DNA from: CBFCZU01 sp965602635
Lineage (GTDB): Bacteria > Planctomycetota > Phycisphaerae > SM23-33
Direction: 5' to 3'
Assembly (NCBI GenBank): GCA_965602635.1
Contig: CBFCZU010000008.1
Coordinates: 1-38,882, forward strand
DNA length: 38,882 bases
Shown here: positions 31,433-38,674 of the stretch, in pieces
Position numbering within the stretch: position 1 is the first letter of the stretch
Layout of the letters: the number at the start of each line of letters is the position of its first letter
Made by a program: the position numbers and the translations under genes
The notes under the pieces: model-generated
Databases searched by the model: none
Seen by the model: only the letters and a program-made list of their open reading frames with translations
Told to the model about the DNA's origin: nothing

Positions 31433-32830
31433 ATGAAGGTCTTGCTTGTACATCCGGAATGGCGGCAGGATGACTTCGGCTTTCGCCTGGCGGCGATGCC
31501 CGAGCCGTTGGGGCTTGAGATGCTGGCGGCCGCCCTGCCTGACCACGACGTCCGCATTGCGGACACGCGATGCGGCGACGACGTGGTGGCCGCCGTCAGC
31601 GACTTCGCCCCCGACGTGGTCGGCGTGACCGCCCTGACGCCGGAGGTGTACGCCGCCGCCGACATCCTCAAGCGGGCCAAGAAGGTCTCCTCCGAAATCT
31701 TCACCGTCGTGGGTGGCATTCACGCCTCCCTCATGCCGGCGGATTTCTTCGTGCCGGCGGTGGACGCGATTGTCGTGGGGGAGGGCGAGGTCGTCCTGGC
31801 CGGGCTGGTCGCCGCGCTGGCAGCCGGGGACGGCCTGGCCGGCGTGCCCAACATCATATACCGCGACGAGAGCGGCCAGTTCCGCCCGACCGACAAGGTG
31901 ATCGTCGAGCAGGACCTGGATACCTCGCCGCTGCCCCGGCGCGACCTGACGGCGGCCCACCGGCAGGAGTATTACTTCCTGTTCGACCGCCCGGACGTCT
32001 CCATGGCCACCGGGCGGGGATGCCCGTACCGCTGCAACTTCTGCAGCGTCTGGGAATTCTACGGCGGGCGGACGCGAATGATGTGCCCCAAGCGGGTCCT
32101 CGAAGAGGTAAGGACCATCGAGACCGCACACATCACCTTCGTGGACGACAACTTCATGCTCAACTGGAAGCGCGAGGATCGGATCGCCGACCTGATCCGC
32201 TCCGAGGGAATCAACAGGCGCTACTCCATGGAGTGCCGCACCGATTCCATCGTCCGCCACCCCGAGCTGGTGAGCAAGTGGGCGGACATCGGGCTCTACG
32301 CCGTCCTGCTGGGGCTGGAGGGCTCGGACGAGACACTCGCGTCGGTCAACAAGAGCAACGATCTCGCCACCAACGACCAGGCCATCGCCATTCTCAAGGA
32401 CCACGGCGTGGTGATCTGGGGGGCCTTCATCGTCGATCCGTCCTGGGACGTGGACGACTTCGCCAGACTCCGCGACTACGTCCACTCCCGCGAGATCACG
32501 CACACGCAATTCACCGTGCTGACGCCGCTGCCGGGGACCGACCTGTACCGCCAGCGCGCGCACGAGCTGATCACCGGCGATTACCGCTGCTTCGACTGCC
32601 TTCACGCGGTCACCGAGACCCGCCTGCCGCGGGAGGAGTTCTACCGCCAGTACGCCGAGCTGTACCGTCAGGCGGACCTGACGCCGTACTTCGACATGGT
32701 CCGCGCCGGGACGCTGACCGTCGAGGACATGCGGCACGGCAAGGAGATGCTGGATTTCATGAGCCGGTGGGAGAACTACGCCGTGCACGACCCGATCCTG
32801 GGCCGCTCGCGCGCTGCCCTGGCGGACTAG
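31433..32830 (+). CDS. B12-binding radical SAM protein
   Basis: A 465-residue class B radical SAM enzyme (cobalamin-dependent methylase type or relative). An N-terminal Rossmann-like B12-binding domain (about 1-135, with VGVTALTPEVYAA and VGGIHASLMP) lacks an obvious DxHxxG motif. The radical SAM barrel follows with C197-x3-C201-x2-C204 (CPYRCNFC), FVDDNFML and GLEGSDE. VLTPLPGTDLY is typical of this group, which includes the hopanoid proteins HpnJ, HpnP and HpnR, but nothing nearby speaks for hopanoids. The ATG at 31433 follows AGGAT at eight bases. tatC follows after 42 bp in the same direction. Confidence 0.85.
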   Translation: MKVLLVHPEWRQDDFGFRLAAMPEPLGLEMLAAALPDHDVRIADTRCGDDVVAAVSDFAPDVVGVTALTPEVYAAADILKRAKKVSSEIFTVVGGIHASLMPADFFVPAVDAIVVGEGEVVLAGLVAALAAGDGLAGVPNIIYRDESGQFRPTDKVIVEQDLDTSPLPRRDLTAAHRQEYYFLFDRPDVSMATGRGCPYRCNFCSVWEFYGGRTRMMCPKRVLEEVRTIETAHITFVDDNFMLNWKREDRIADLIRSEGINRRYSMECRTDSIVRHPELVSKWADIGLYAVLLGLEGSDETLASVNKSNDLATNDQAIAILKDHGVVIWGAFIVDPSWDVDDFARLRDYVHSREITHTQFTVLTPLPGTDLYRQRAHELITGDYRCFDCLHAVTETRLPREEFYRQYAELYRQADLTPYFDMVRAGTLTVEDMRHGKEMLDFMSRWENYAVHDPILGRSRAALAD

Positions 32831-32872
32831 GGCGGCGCCATGTAGCCCTTCGCGCAGCGCCATCGTCGGAGC

Positions 32873-33709
32873 ATGGGCGAAGACGAACCCAAAATGACGC
32901 TCGGCGAGCACCTGGATGAGCTCCGCGGCTGCCTCCTGCGGACGCTGATCGGTGTTCTCATCGGGATGATCGCCTGTTTCGTCTTGCGGCAGTATCTGTG
33001 GGCGGTCATCAGCTGGCCCCTGGCGGTGGCGACCCTGGGCAACCCGCCCGCCATGCAGGCCGTCTCGCCCCCCGAGGGGTTCTCCACGCTGCTGAAGCTC
33101 TGCCTGGTCACCGGCGCGATCGTCTCCAGCCCATACGGGCTCTACCAGATGTGGAAGTTCATCGGCGCCGGGCTGTACGAGCACGAAAGGCGGGCCATCC
33201 GGCGGTACCTCCTGCCAAGCATCCTGCTCTTCGCCCTGGGCGTGCTCTTCTTCTTTGTCATCGTCGCCCCGCTGGTGCTGCGGTTCTTCCTGGTCTTCAA
33301 CCAGGAGAACTACCGCGCCCCGCCCGATTGGATGGTCGATTGGGTGGGCAAGTACGTCGTTCACACCCCCCCGGACGCCACCGGCGCCGAGCCGCAGTCG
33401 GGCGGCGGATTCGTCGAGAGCAGGTTCAGGGTAACCGCCTACGTCTCCTTCGTGGCGGGGCTCAGCCTGGTCTTCGGGCTGGGCTTCCAGACCCCGCTGG
33501 TGGTGCTGTTCCTGATCGGCACGGGCCTGGTGCCCATCGAATCGATGCGCAGCTTCCGGCGGTACGTCATAGTGGTGATGCTGATCGTCGCGGCCTTCAT
33601 CACGCCGCCGGACTGGGTCAGCATGATCGCCCTGGCCGGGCCGATGTATCTGCTGTACGAGATCGGGCTGTTGGCGGCGTCGCTGCGCCGGCGTCGAAAG
33701 GCGGCCTGA
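32873..33709 (+). CDS. tatC: Sec-independent protein translocase TatC
   Basis: Core receptor of the twin-arginine translocon, which exports folded proteins. The 278 residues contain the expected six helices and the family start TLGEHLDELRGCLLR; the segment EHERRAIRRYLLPSILLFALG and the late SFRRYVIVVMLIVAAFITPPD are also diagnostic. A loop of about 40 residues (roughly 145-185), rich in Pro and Gly, is an insert compared with the common length near 250. The ATG at 32873 has GGAG only one base upstream, too close to be ideal; an ATG at 32894 is the alternative. nth begins in its stop codon (TGATG). No tatA is seen here. A Tat-like signal occurs in the deacetylase-fold protein 3 kb away. Confidence 0.94.
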   Translation: MGEDEPKMTLGEHLDELRGCLLRTLIGVLIGMIACFVLRQYLWAVISWPLAVATLGNPPAMQAVSPPEGFSTLLKLCLVTGAIVSSPYGLYQMWKFIGAGLYEHERRAIRRYLLPSILLFALGVLFFFVIVAPLVLRFFLVFNQENYRAPPDWMVDWVGKYVVHTPPDATGAEPQSGGGFVESRFRVTAYVSFVAGLSLVFGLGFQTPLVVLFLIGTGLVPIESMRSFRRYVIVVMLIVAAFITPPDWVSMIALAGPMYLLYEIGLLAASLRRRRKAA

Positions 33710-34401
33710 TGGGCCCCGCACGCGCCCGCCGCAAGCTCGCCCGCGTCCTGGAACTGCTGAGGCGCGAGTATGGCCCTCGGCAGTGGCGGCGGTCGGGCTC
33801 AGCCGTCGCCACGCTGGTGGGGACGATCCTTTCGCAGAACACCTCGGGCGCCAACTCGGGCGCGGGCTTCCGCCGGCTCTGGCGGCGCTTTCGCTCGTGG
33901 TCGGCAGTGGCCGATGCACCCGCCGGCGAAATCGAGAAGTGCATCCGCGTCGCCGGCCTGAGCCGCATCAAGGCCCCCAGGATAAGGAGGATACTCCGCC
34001 AGATCCGCGCCGCCGGCGGGTCGCGCCGGCCTTCGCTGGAGTTCCTCCGCCGCTGGCCCGACGCGAAGGCCTACGACTACCTGCTGGCTCTCGACGGCGT
34101 GGGCCCAAAGACGGCCGCCTGCGTGCTCATGTTCGCCTTCGGCCGGAAGGTCTTCCCCGTTGACACCCACATTCGACGGGTGGCGATCCGCCTGGGCCTG
34201 GCGCCGCCCGGCACGTCGGCAGAGGATGCACAAGAGGCGCTGGGCCCTCTGATCCCTCCGGCCCGGCGATACGAGATGCACGTGCTGCTGATCGCCCACG
34301 GGCGGGCGGCCTGCCGCGCCCAGAACCCGCGCTGCGCGACGTGCCCGCTGCTGCGGCTCTGCCCGCATGGGCGAGCGCGGGGCGACTCGCCGCCGGGCTA
34401 G
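33709..34401 (+). CDS. nth: Endonuclease III-family DNA glycosylase
   Basis: Removes oxidised pyrimidines and nicks the abasic site in base-excision repair. The 230-residue protein has the helix-hairpin-helix LLALDGVGPKTAACV with catalytic K134, the aspartate D152 in FPVDTHIRR 18 residues later (same interval as K120/D138 of E. coli Nth), and a C-terminal 4Fe-4S loop with exact C-x6-C-x2-C-x5-C spacing (CRAQNPRCATCPLLRLC). SQNTSGANS at the N-terminal side is the family's SQ(T/N) motif region. The ATG overlaps the tatC stop by one base, so translation is probably coupled. The short tail after the last cysteine is Arg/Gly-rich. A related Nth-like specificity (for example, UV endonuclease type) is possible. 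Confidence 0.9.
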   Translation: MGPARARRKLARVLELLRREYGPRQWRRSGSAVATLVGTILSQNTSGANSGAGFRRLWRRFRSWSAVADAPAGEIEKCIRVAGLSRIKAPRIRRILRQIRAAGGSRRPSLEFLRRWPDAKAYDYLLALDGVGPKTAACVLMFAFGRKVFPVDTHIRRVAIRLGLAPPGTSAEDAQEALGPLIPPARRYEMHVLLIAHGRAACRAQNPRCATCPLLRLCPHGRARGDSPPG

Positions 34402-34416
34402 TCCGCATTTCTCATA

Positions 34417-34618
34417 AACCACGGAGCCCACAGAGTTCTCGGAGCTTTCATTGGCTTTATCTCGTTGGGACCCGGTGGGTCATGGAGCCCCCTGTGAATG
34501 TTCCTGTCCAGGCCCCATAGACAGAAGAAACAGAGTGTCATTTTGCGAAGTCGGCCAGATCACTTGTAACTGCTTATAAAAAATATAGTTCTGTGATCTC
34601 TGTGACCTCTGTGGTGAG
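34417..34618. repeat. MITE-like element with CACAGAG-type inverted ends
   Basis: The left end (34417-34444) reads CCACGGAG then CACAGAG; the right end (34591-34618) is its inverted copy, with 14 of 17 bases matching over the best part. The 146 bp between are markedly AT-richer than the genes and carry no frame. A one-ended fragment of the same kind is at 16617-16650. It lies between the nth stop and the uvrC stop. Confidence 0.65.
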
Positions 34619-34684
34619 ATTTCCAGGCTGATCACTGCACGGTTGCACATGGCGAAGCGACACGCCTGCCGTCCGCGGGGGCCT

Positions 34685-36064
34685 TCAGGACTTGCCCTTC
34701 CCGCGTTTTGTGCTTTTCCCCGGGCGGCGTTGGATGGTCTTCTTGCGGCGGAGGACGTGATGGTACAGTTGGGCGAACCGGTGCGCTTCGTCGCGGGCGG
34801 CCTGAAGCATCCTCAGGGCCGGGTCGTTGCGCTTCAGCCGAAGCGCCCGCCCGTGGCCATGGACGTAAACAAGCTCCTCGCGCTTCGCCAGCGACAGCAG
34901 CGCCGGCGGCGAAGAGAGCAGCTCGTCGAAGGCCGCCAGCGCCGCCGACAACTGCCCCTTGCCGCCGTCGATCAGGATCACGTCCGGGAACAACTCCTCG
35001 TCCATGCCCGCCGCGCGGTATCGCCGGGAGACGACCTCGCGGATGGCGGCGTAATCGTCGGCGGCGTCTGCGGCGCGAATCCTGTAGCGGCGGTACGCCT
35101 GCTTGAACGGCCGACCGTCGATGAAGCACACCACGGCCCCGGCCGTCTCGCCGCCAGCCAGGTGGGCGATGTCGATCGCTTCGAGCGTCCGCGGCGCCTC
35201 CTCGGCCTCCAGCAGCTTGCCCAGCCCGGCCAGCCCCTCGCCCGGGTCAACGTAGAACACCTCCGGCTGGACGTGCTCGTCCACCAGCCCGCGCTTCTGC
35301 AATCCCCGCAGCGCCCGGAGCTGGTCGCGCAGCCTGGCCGCACGCTCGAAGTCCAGCTCCCCCGAGGCGGCCTCCATCTCCCGGGTGAGCTGGCGGGCGA
35401 CGGCCTGGCCCTTCGATTCCAGGAAGCGCTGGAGGTGGCGGATGTCGCGGCGGTAGTCGTCGCGCGAGACCCTGGCCGCGCACGGCGCGCTGCACTGCTT
35501 GATGGCTTGCAGGATGCACGGGCGGAACGACCGCCGCCGATCGTCCCCGTCGAGAATCTCCAGCTTGCAGGTGCGGAAGCGGAAGACGCGCTGCATCAGC
35601 GGGATCGACGCCCGCAGCTCGTACACCGAAACGAACGGCCCGTAGAGCTTCACGCCCGCCCCCAGCGGCTGGCGGGTGACCTCCACCCGCGGGAAGTGCT
35701 CACGCGTGCGAATCTGGAGATACGGGAAGCTCTTGCCGTCCTTCAGGTCCTTGTTGAAGCGGGGGTGGATGTCCTTTACCAGCCGGCTCTCCCGCAGCAG
35801 GGCGTCCACCTCGCTGTCGCAGACGAGCACGTCCACGTCGGTTACCAGCTCGGCGATCATGCGATCTATTTCCGGCCCGCGCGACGTCGCCAGGTCCGCC
35901 GCCGGCTGGAAGTAGCTCGCCACGCGGCGGCGCAGCGACTTGGCCTTGCCCACGTAGAGCACCCGCCCGGGCGCGTCCTTGAACAGGTACACGCCGGGCT
36001 CGGCCGGCAGGGCGGCTGCCTTGTCGCGCAGTTCCGCCAGCACCCTCTCGCGTTTCTCCGCCAT
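34685..36064 (-). CDS. uvrC: Excinuclease ABC subunit C, without the C-terminal HhH domain
   Basis: Makes the two incisions in nucleotide excision repair with UvrB. At 459 residues it is about 150 shorter than E. coli UvrC. Present are the GIY-YIG nuclease (about 18-95; GVYLFKD and VLYVGKAKSLRRRV), the Cys-rich segment QCSAPCAARV, the UVR helix pair (about 205-240) and the RNase H-like nuclease (about 265-425; DIAHLAG, DVILIDGGKGQL and AHRFAQ). The protein then ends in a basic tail of about 20 residues where others have two HhH motifs for DNA binding; the linker between the nucleases also seems shorter. The ATG at 36064 is seven bases after a TATAAT, so the mRNA may be leaderless. Divergent from the deacetylase-fold gene. 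Confidence 0.93.
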   Translation of the reverse strand: MAEKRERVLAELRDKAAALPAEPGVYLFKDAPGRVLYVGKAKSLRRRVASYFQPAADLATSRGPEIDRMIAELVTDVDVLVCDSEVDALLRESRLVKDIHPRFNKDLKDGKSFPYLQIRTREHFPRVEVTRQPLGAGVKLYGPFVSVYELRASIPLMQRVFRFRTCKLEILDGDDRRRSFRPCILQAIKQCSAPCAARVSRDDYRRDIRHLQRFLESKGQAVARQLTREMEAASGELDFERAARLRDQLRALRGLQKRGLVDEHVQPEVFYVDPGEGLAGLGKLLEAEEAPRTLEAIDIAHLAGGETAGAVVCFIDGRPFKQAYRRYRIRAADAADDYAAIREVVSRRYRAAGMDEELFPDVILIDGGKGQLSAALAAFDELLSSPPALLSLAKREELVYVHGHGRALRLKRNDPALRMLQAARDEAHRFAQLYHHVLRRKKTIQRRPGKSTKRGKGKS

Positions 36065-36071
36065 GGGCGGT

Positions 36072-36077
36072 ATTATA
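36072..36077 (-). promoter_or_regulatory. -10 box of uvrC, leaderless spacing
   Basis: A perfect TATAAT on the minus strand, seven bases from the ATG at 36064. I find no good -35 and no ribosome-binding site. Confidence 0.5.
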
Positions 36078-36120
36078 TGCCAACCGGCAGGCGAACCGGC
36101 GCTTGTCAGAGGAGCAGGTC

Positions 36121-37263
36121 ATGGCGAAAGGGGCGAAGCGCAAAGGCCGCTCCCGGCGTTTGCTGCTGGGGGCCGGTGGGACCGTGGCGGCGCTGGCCGT
36201 CTGGGGCTTCGTGAGCTGCATCCCGCCGAGGTCGTTCAAAGCCGTCAAGAGCCCGCGGGAGGGCAGGGCGATGAACAACACAGTGGCCGTCGTCTACTCC
36301 AAGCACTACCAGATCAATCTTGGCGGGCCGGAGCGGATGCACCCCTTCGACATCCGCAAGTACTCCAAGATCTACCTGAAGCTCAACACCGACGGGCTGC
36401 TACGCCCCGCGGACGTGTTCGTCCCCGAGTCGGTCAGCCGGGCCGAGCTGCTCCGCGTCCACACGCCGGCGTACCTGGAGAGCCTCAAGAGCTCGGCGAA
36501 CGTGGCCCGCTATCTCGAGGCACCGCTGGTGGCGGCAATGCCCGCAAAGCTGGTGGACGCCGGAATACTCAACGCCTTCCGGTACGCCAGCGGCGGGTCG
36601 ATCCTCGCCGGGCGAAAGGCGCTCAAGTACGGCATCGCCGTCAACCTCGGCGGCGGCCTGCACCACGCCAAGGCCGACCTGGGCGAGGGGTTCTGCGTCT
36701 ATGCCGACATGGCCATCGCCATCCGCGTCCTCCAGGGCGAGGGGCTCGTCAAGCGGGCGCTGATCGTTGACCTGGACGTCCACCAGGGCAACGGCTCGGC
36801 CGAGATCTTCGCCGGCGACGAGAGCGTCTTCACCTTCTCGATGCACCAGGGGGACATCTACCCGATCCCGAAGGCCAAGTCCGACCTGGACGTCGAGGTG
36901 CCGGCGGGCACCGGCGACGAGGAATACCTCGCCATATTGGCTAGCCACCTGCCGAAGGTGATGGCGGCGGCCAGGCCCGACGTCGTCTTCCTCCAGGCCG
37001 GCGCCGACACGCTGGCCGGAGACCAGTTGGGCGGGCTGAGGATGAGCCCGGAGGGGATCGCCCGCCGCGACGGCATGGTCATCGACCGCTGCGTCGAGGC
37101 GGGAATACCCGTGATGATGTGCCTGGGCGGCGGCTACAGCGACCGCGCGTGGGAGGCGCAGTACCTCAGCGTGCGGCGGACGGTCCTCAAGTACGGGCTG
37201 GCCGGCCAGCGCCCGCACCCGCGCCGAGACCCGACGGCCAAGGAGAGGCTCTATACCAAGTAG
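36121..37263 (+). CDS. Histone-deacetylase-family protein with Tat-like N-terminal signal
   Basis: A zinc amidohydrolase of the HDAC/acetylpolyamine-deacetylase fold, 380 residues. The active site is complete: H181-H182 in GGGLHHAKAD, D219 and H221 in DLDVHQGNG, an aspartate in QAGADTLAGD, and Y339 in GGGYS. The DVHQGNG form resembles class IV (HDAC11-like) bacterial relatives. Unusually, the N-terminus reads GRSRRLLLGAGGTVAAL, which fits a twin-arginine signal (SRRxLL followed by a hydrophobic stretch), ending at FVSC, a near-lipobox. The ATG at 36121 has GAGGAG at good spacing. A second ATG at 36271 has GGGAGG eight bases upstream and would give a cytosolic form of 330 residues. A DUF4432 gene follows after 30 bp. 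Substrate unknown. Confidence 0.85.
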   Translation: MAKGAKRKGRSRRLLLGAGGTVAALAVWGFVSCIPPRSFKAVKSPREGRAMNNTVAVVYSKHYQINLGGPERMHPFDIRKYSKIYLKLNTDGLLRPADVFVPESVSRAELLRVHTPAYLESLKSSANVARYLEAPLVAAMPAKLVDAGILNAFRYASGGSILAGRKALKYGIAVNLGGGLHHAKADLGEGFCVYADMAIAIRVLQGEGLVKRALIVDLDVHQGNGSAEIFAGDESVFTFSMHQGDIYPIPKAKSDLDVEVPAGTGDEEYLAILASHLPKVMAAARPDVVFLQAGADTLAGDQLGGLRMSPEGIARRDGMVIDRCVEAGIPVMMCLGGGYSDRAWEAQYLSVRRTVLKYGLAGQRPHPRRDPTAKERLYTK

Positions 37264-37293
37264 CCCCTCCCGAAGAGAAAGGACGGCCACCAC

Positions 37294-38367
37294 ATGGCAG
37301 CGAAACGATCGGCCAAGGCGCGGCGCCCGTACGATCCTGATGCGGTCCGCTTCATCAACCCCGCCCAGGTGGGCGGGATCGAGACCTCGACCCTGGCCGA
37401 CGGGCCGGGGCGGGGCGTGCGGATCGCCTGGGTCAACACCGGCTCGCCCCTGCGGTACAAGGTGTTGATCGACCGCGGGCTGGACATCGCCGAGGCGTTC
37501 TACTCGTCGCTGTCGCTGGCGTTCCTGTCGCTTACCGGCCCGACCCCGCCCAGCCGGGCGCTGGACAGGGGCATGGAGTGGCTGCGAGGCTTCTACGGCG
37601 GGCTGCTTTGCTCCTGCGGCCCGCAGCACGTGGGCGCCCCGGCCGAGGTTGACGGCGTCGAGTACGGCATCCACGGGACGCACTCCAACACGCCGGCGCA
37701 GGTCGAGGCGATCTGCCAGCCCGACCCGGCCGCCGGGATAGACATGATGAGCATCACCGGCCTGGTCCGCACGGCGCGGATGTTCGGGCCCAACGTCGAG
37801 CTGCGGCGGACCATCCGCTCGGTCCTCGGGCGGCCTGAGATAGCGGTCCACGACGTCTTCCTCAACCGCGGCAACGAGCCCACCCGGCACTGCTGGCTGC
37901 TGCACATCAACCTCGGCTGGCCCCTGCTGGACAAGGGCGCGAGGCTGGTCTATCGCGGGCCCGTCACCCCCAGGGCCGGCAGCGAGAAGTGGTTCGCCGA
38001 CCCGGCTAAGTACAAGGTTGTCCGGGGTCCGGCGGCGGCACATCGCGGCGCCGGCGAGGACGTCGCGTTCATCCAGCCCCGCGCCGACAAGGAGGGGCTC
38101 TGCCACGTCGGGCTCGTCAACGAGCGCCTAAGCCTCGGCGTGGAAGTGATTTACCCAGCCAAGCAGTTCCCCCGCCTGGTGAACTGGCAGCACTTCGGCC
38201 CGGGGGGGGAATACGTCACCGGCCTCGAGCCGATCAGCGGCGGCATGGAGGGCTGCGGCGTTCCGGCTGGCTCGATAAAGCCGGGCGAAACACGGACATA
38301 CGATTGCGTCATAAGGGTCTTGGACGATCCGGCCCAGCTCCGCGGTTTCGTCCGCCGATGGGGTTGA
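37294..38367 (+). CDS. DUF4432 family protein (galactose-mutarotase-like fold)
   Basis: A 357-residue protein of the DUF4432 group of aldose-1-epimerase-like proteins, thought to bind sugars or sugar derivatives; the reaction is not known. Segments matching the family: VLIDRGLDIAEAFY, GLLCSCGPQHVGAPAE, YGIHGTHSNTPAQ (histidines and the N-T-P-A signature), the arginine-rich VELRRTIRS and the late KQFPRLVNWQHFGPGGEYVTG. No signal peptide. The ATG at 37294 follows AAAGGA at ten bases. It lies 30 bp after the deacetylase-fold gene and is probably in its operon, which hints at a joint role on acetylated or other modified sugars; this is inference. Confidence 0.85.
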   Translation: MAAKRSAKARRPYDPDAVRFINPAQVGGIETSTLADGPGRGVRIAWVNTGSPLRYKVLIDRGLDIAEAFYSSLSLAFLSLTGPTPPSRALDRGMEWLRGFYGGLLCSCGPQHVGAPAEVDGVEYGIHGTHSNTPAQVEAICQPDPAAGIDMMSITGLVRTARMFGPNVELRRTIRSVLGRPEIAVHDVFLNRGNEPTRHCWLLHINLGWPLLDKGARLVYRGPVTPRAGSEKWFADPAKYKVVRGPAAAHRGAGEDVAFIQPRADKEGLCHVGLVNERLSLGVEVIYPAKQFPRLVNWQHFGPGGEYVTGLEPISGGMEGCGVPAGSIKPGETRTYDCVIRVLDDPAQLRGFVRRWG

Positions 38368-38378
38368 CCGCCTGCTGC

Positions 38379-38424
38379 CGGGGCGAGCAGTGCGGCCCCG
38401 CGAAATAATGGAAATATTTTTTCC
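38379..38424 (+). terminator. Possible terminator after the DUF4432 gene
   Basis: CGGGGC (38379-38384) pairs with GCCCCG (38395-38400); an AT-rich stretch with six T (38417-38422) follows but is 16 bases away. Weak by the usual rule. Confidence 0.3.
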
Positions 38425-38429
38425 GAATG

Positions 38430-38458
38430 TTGTGGCTAACCTTCGTCCGACGTATTAT
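38430..38458 (+). promoter_or_regulatory. Promoter-like pair before a structured segment
   Basis: TTGTGG (38430-38435), 17 bp, TATTAT (38453-38458), followed within about 35 bases by a long hairpin and no coding frame. Confidence 0.3.
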
Positions 38459-38464
38459 CTCAGG

Positions 38465-38560
38465 CAATTGTAGTAGTTGCTAAAACGACTTCGGGCGGCT
38501 AGGCATGAACCCCGGCGAGTCTCCCCCCGCTCGCCACGTGCCGGCCGCCCATATTATTTC
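38465..38560 (+). ncRNA. Candidate small structured RNA
   Basis: Stems: GGGCGGC (38493-38499) with GCCGCCC (38544-38550); GGCATG (38502-38507) with CGTGCC (38537-38542, one G-U pair); GGCGAG (38514-38519) with CTCGCC (38530-38535). Together they form one hairpin with small internal bulges, followed by ATATTATTT. The strand is uncertain because the structure reads on both; no known RNA family is recognised. Confidence 0.3.
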
Positions 38561-38674
38561 CGCTATATGTCTTTGCGACTCATGGGTTTGCGGAGCCGGC
38601 CGGCGGCGTGCCACCGCTTCGGTCAAGGCATGCATGAATCCTACTCTATGTGAGTCGGGGTCCGAATCGGGTGG

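Larger units (their letters stand above)
38368..38674. other. 307-bp intergenic region between DUF4432 gene and thiE
   Basis: No open frame of note. Contains a possible terminator (38379-38424), a promoter-like pair (38430-38458), a long imperfect hairpin (38493-38550), and an inverted hexamer GACTCA/TGAGTC at 38577-38582 and 38650-38655 closing about 80 bases. Parts are clearly AT-richer than the flanking genes. Confidence 0.5.

Noticed and set aside
34643..36214. Long plus-strand open frame opposite uvrC
   Set aside because: It is the antisense of a well-recognised gene; the translation is low-complexity (Arg, Gln, Val, Leu) without motifs, as is usual for high-GC shadows.
38577..38655. 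tRNA-like closed segment (GACTCA ... TGAGTC)
   Set aside because: The closing stem is only six bases plus a wobble and no T-loop (GTTCRA) or anticodon arm can be placed.
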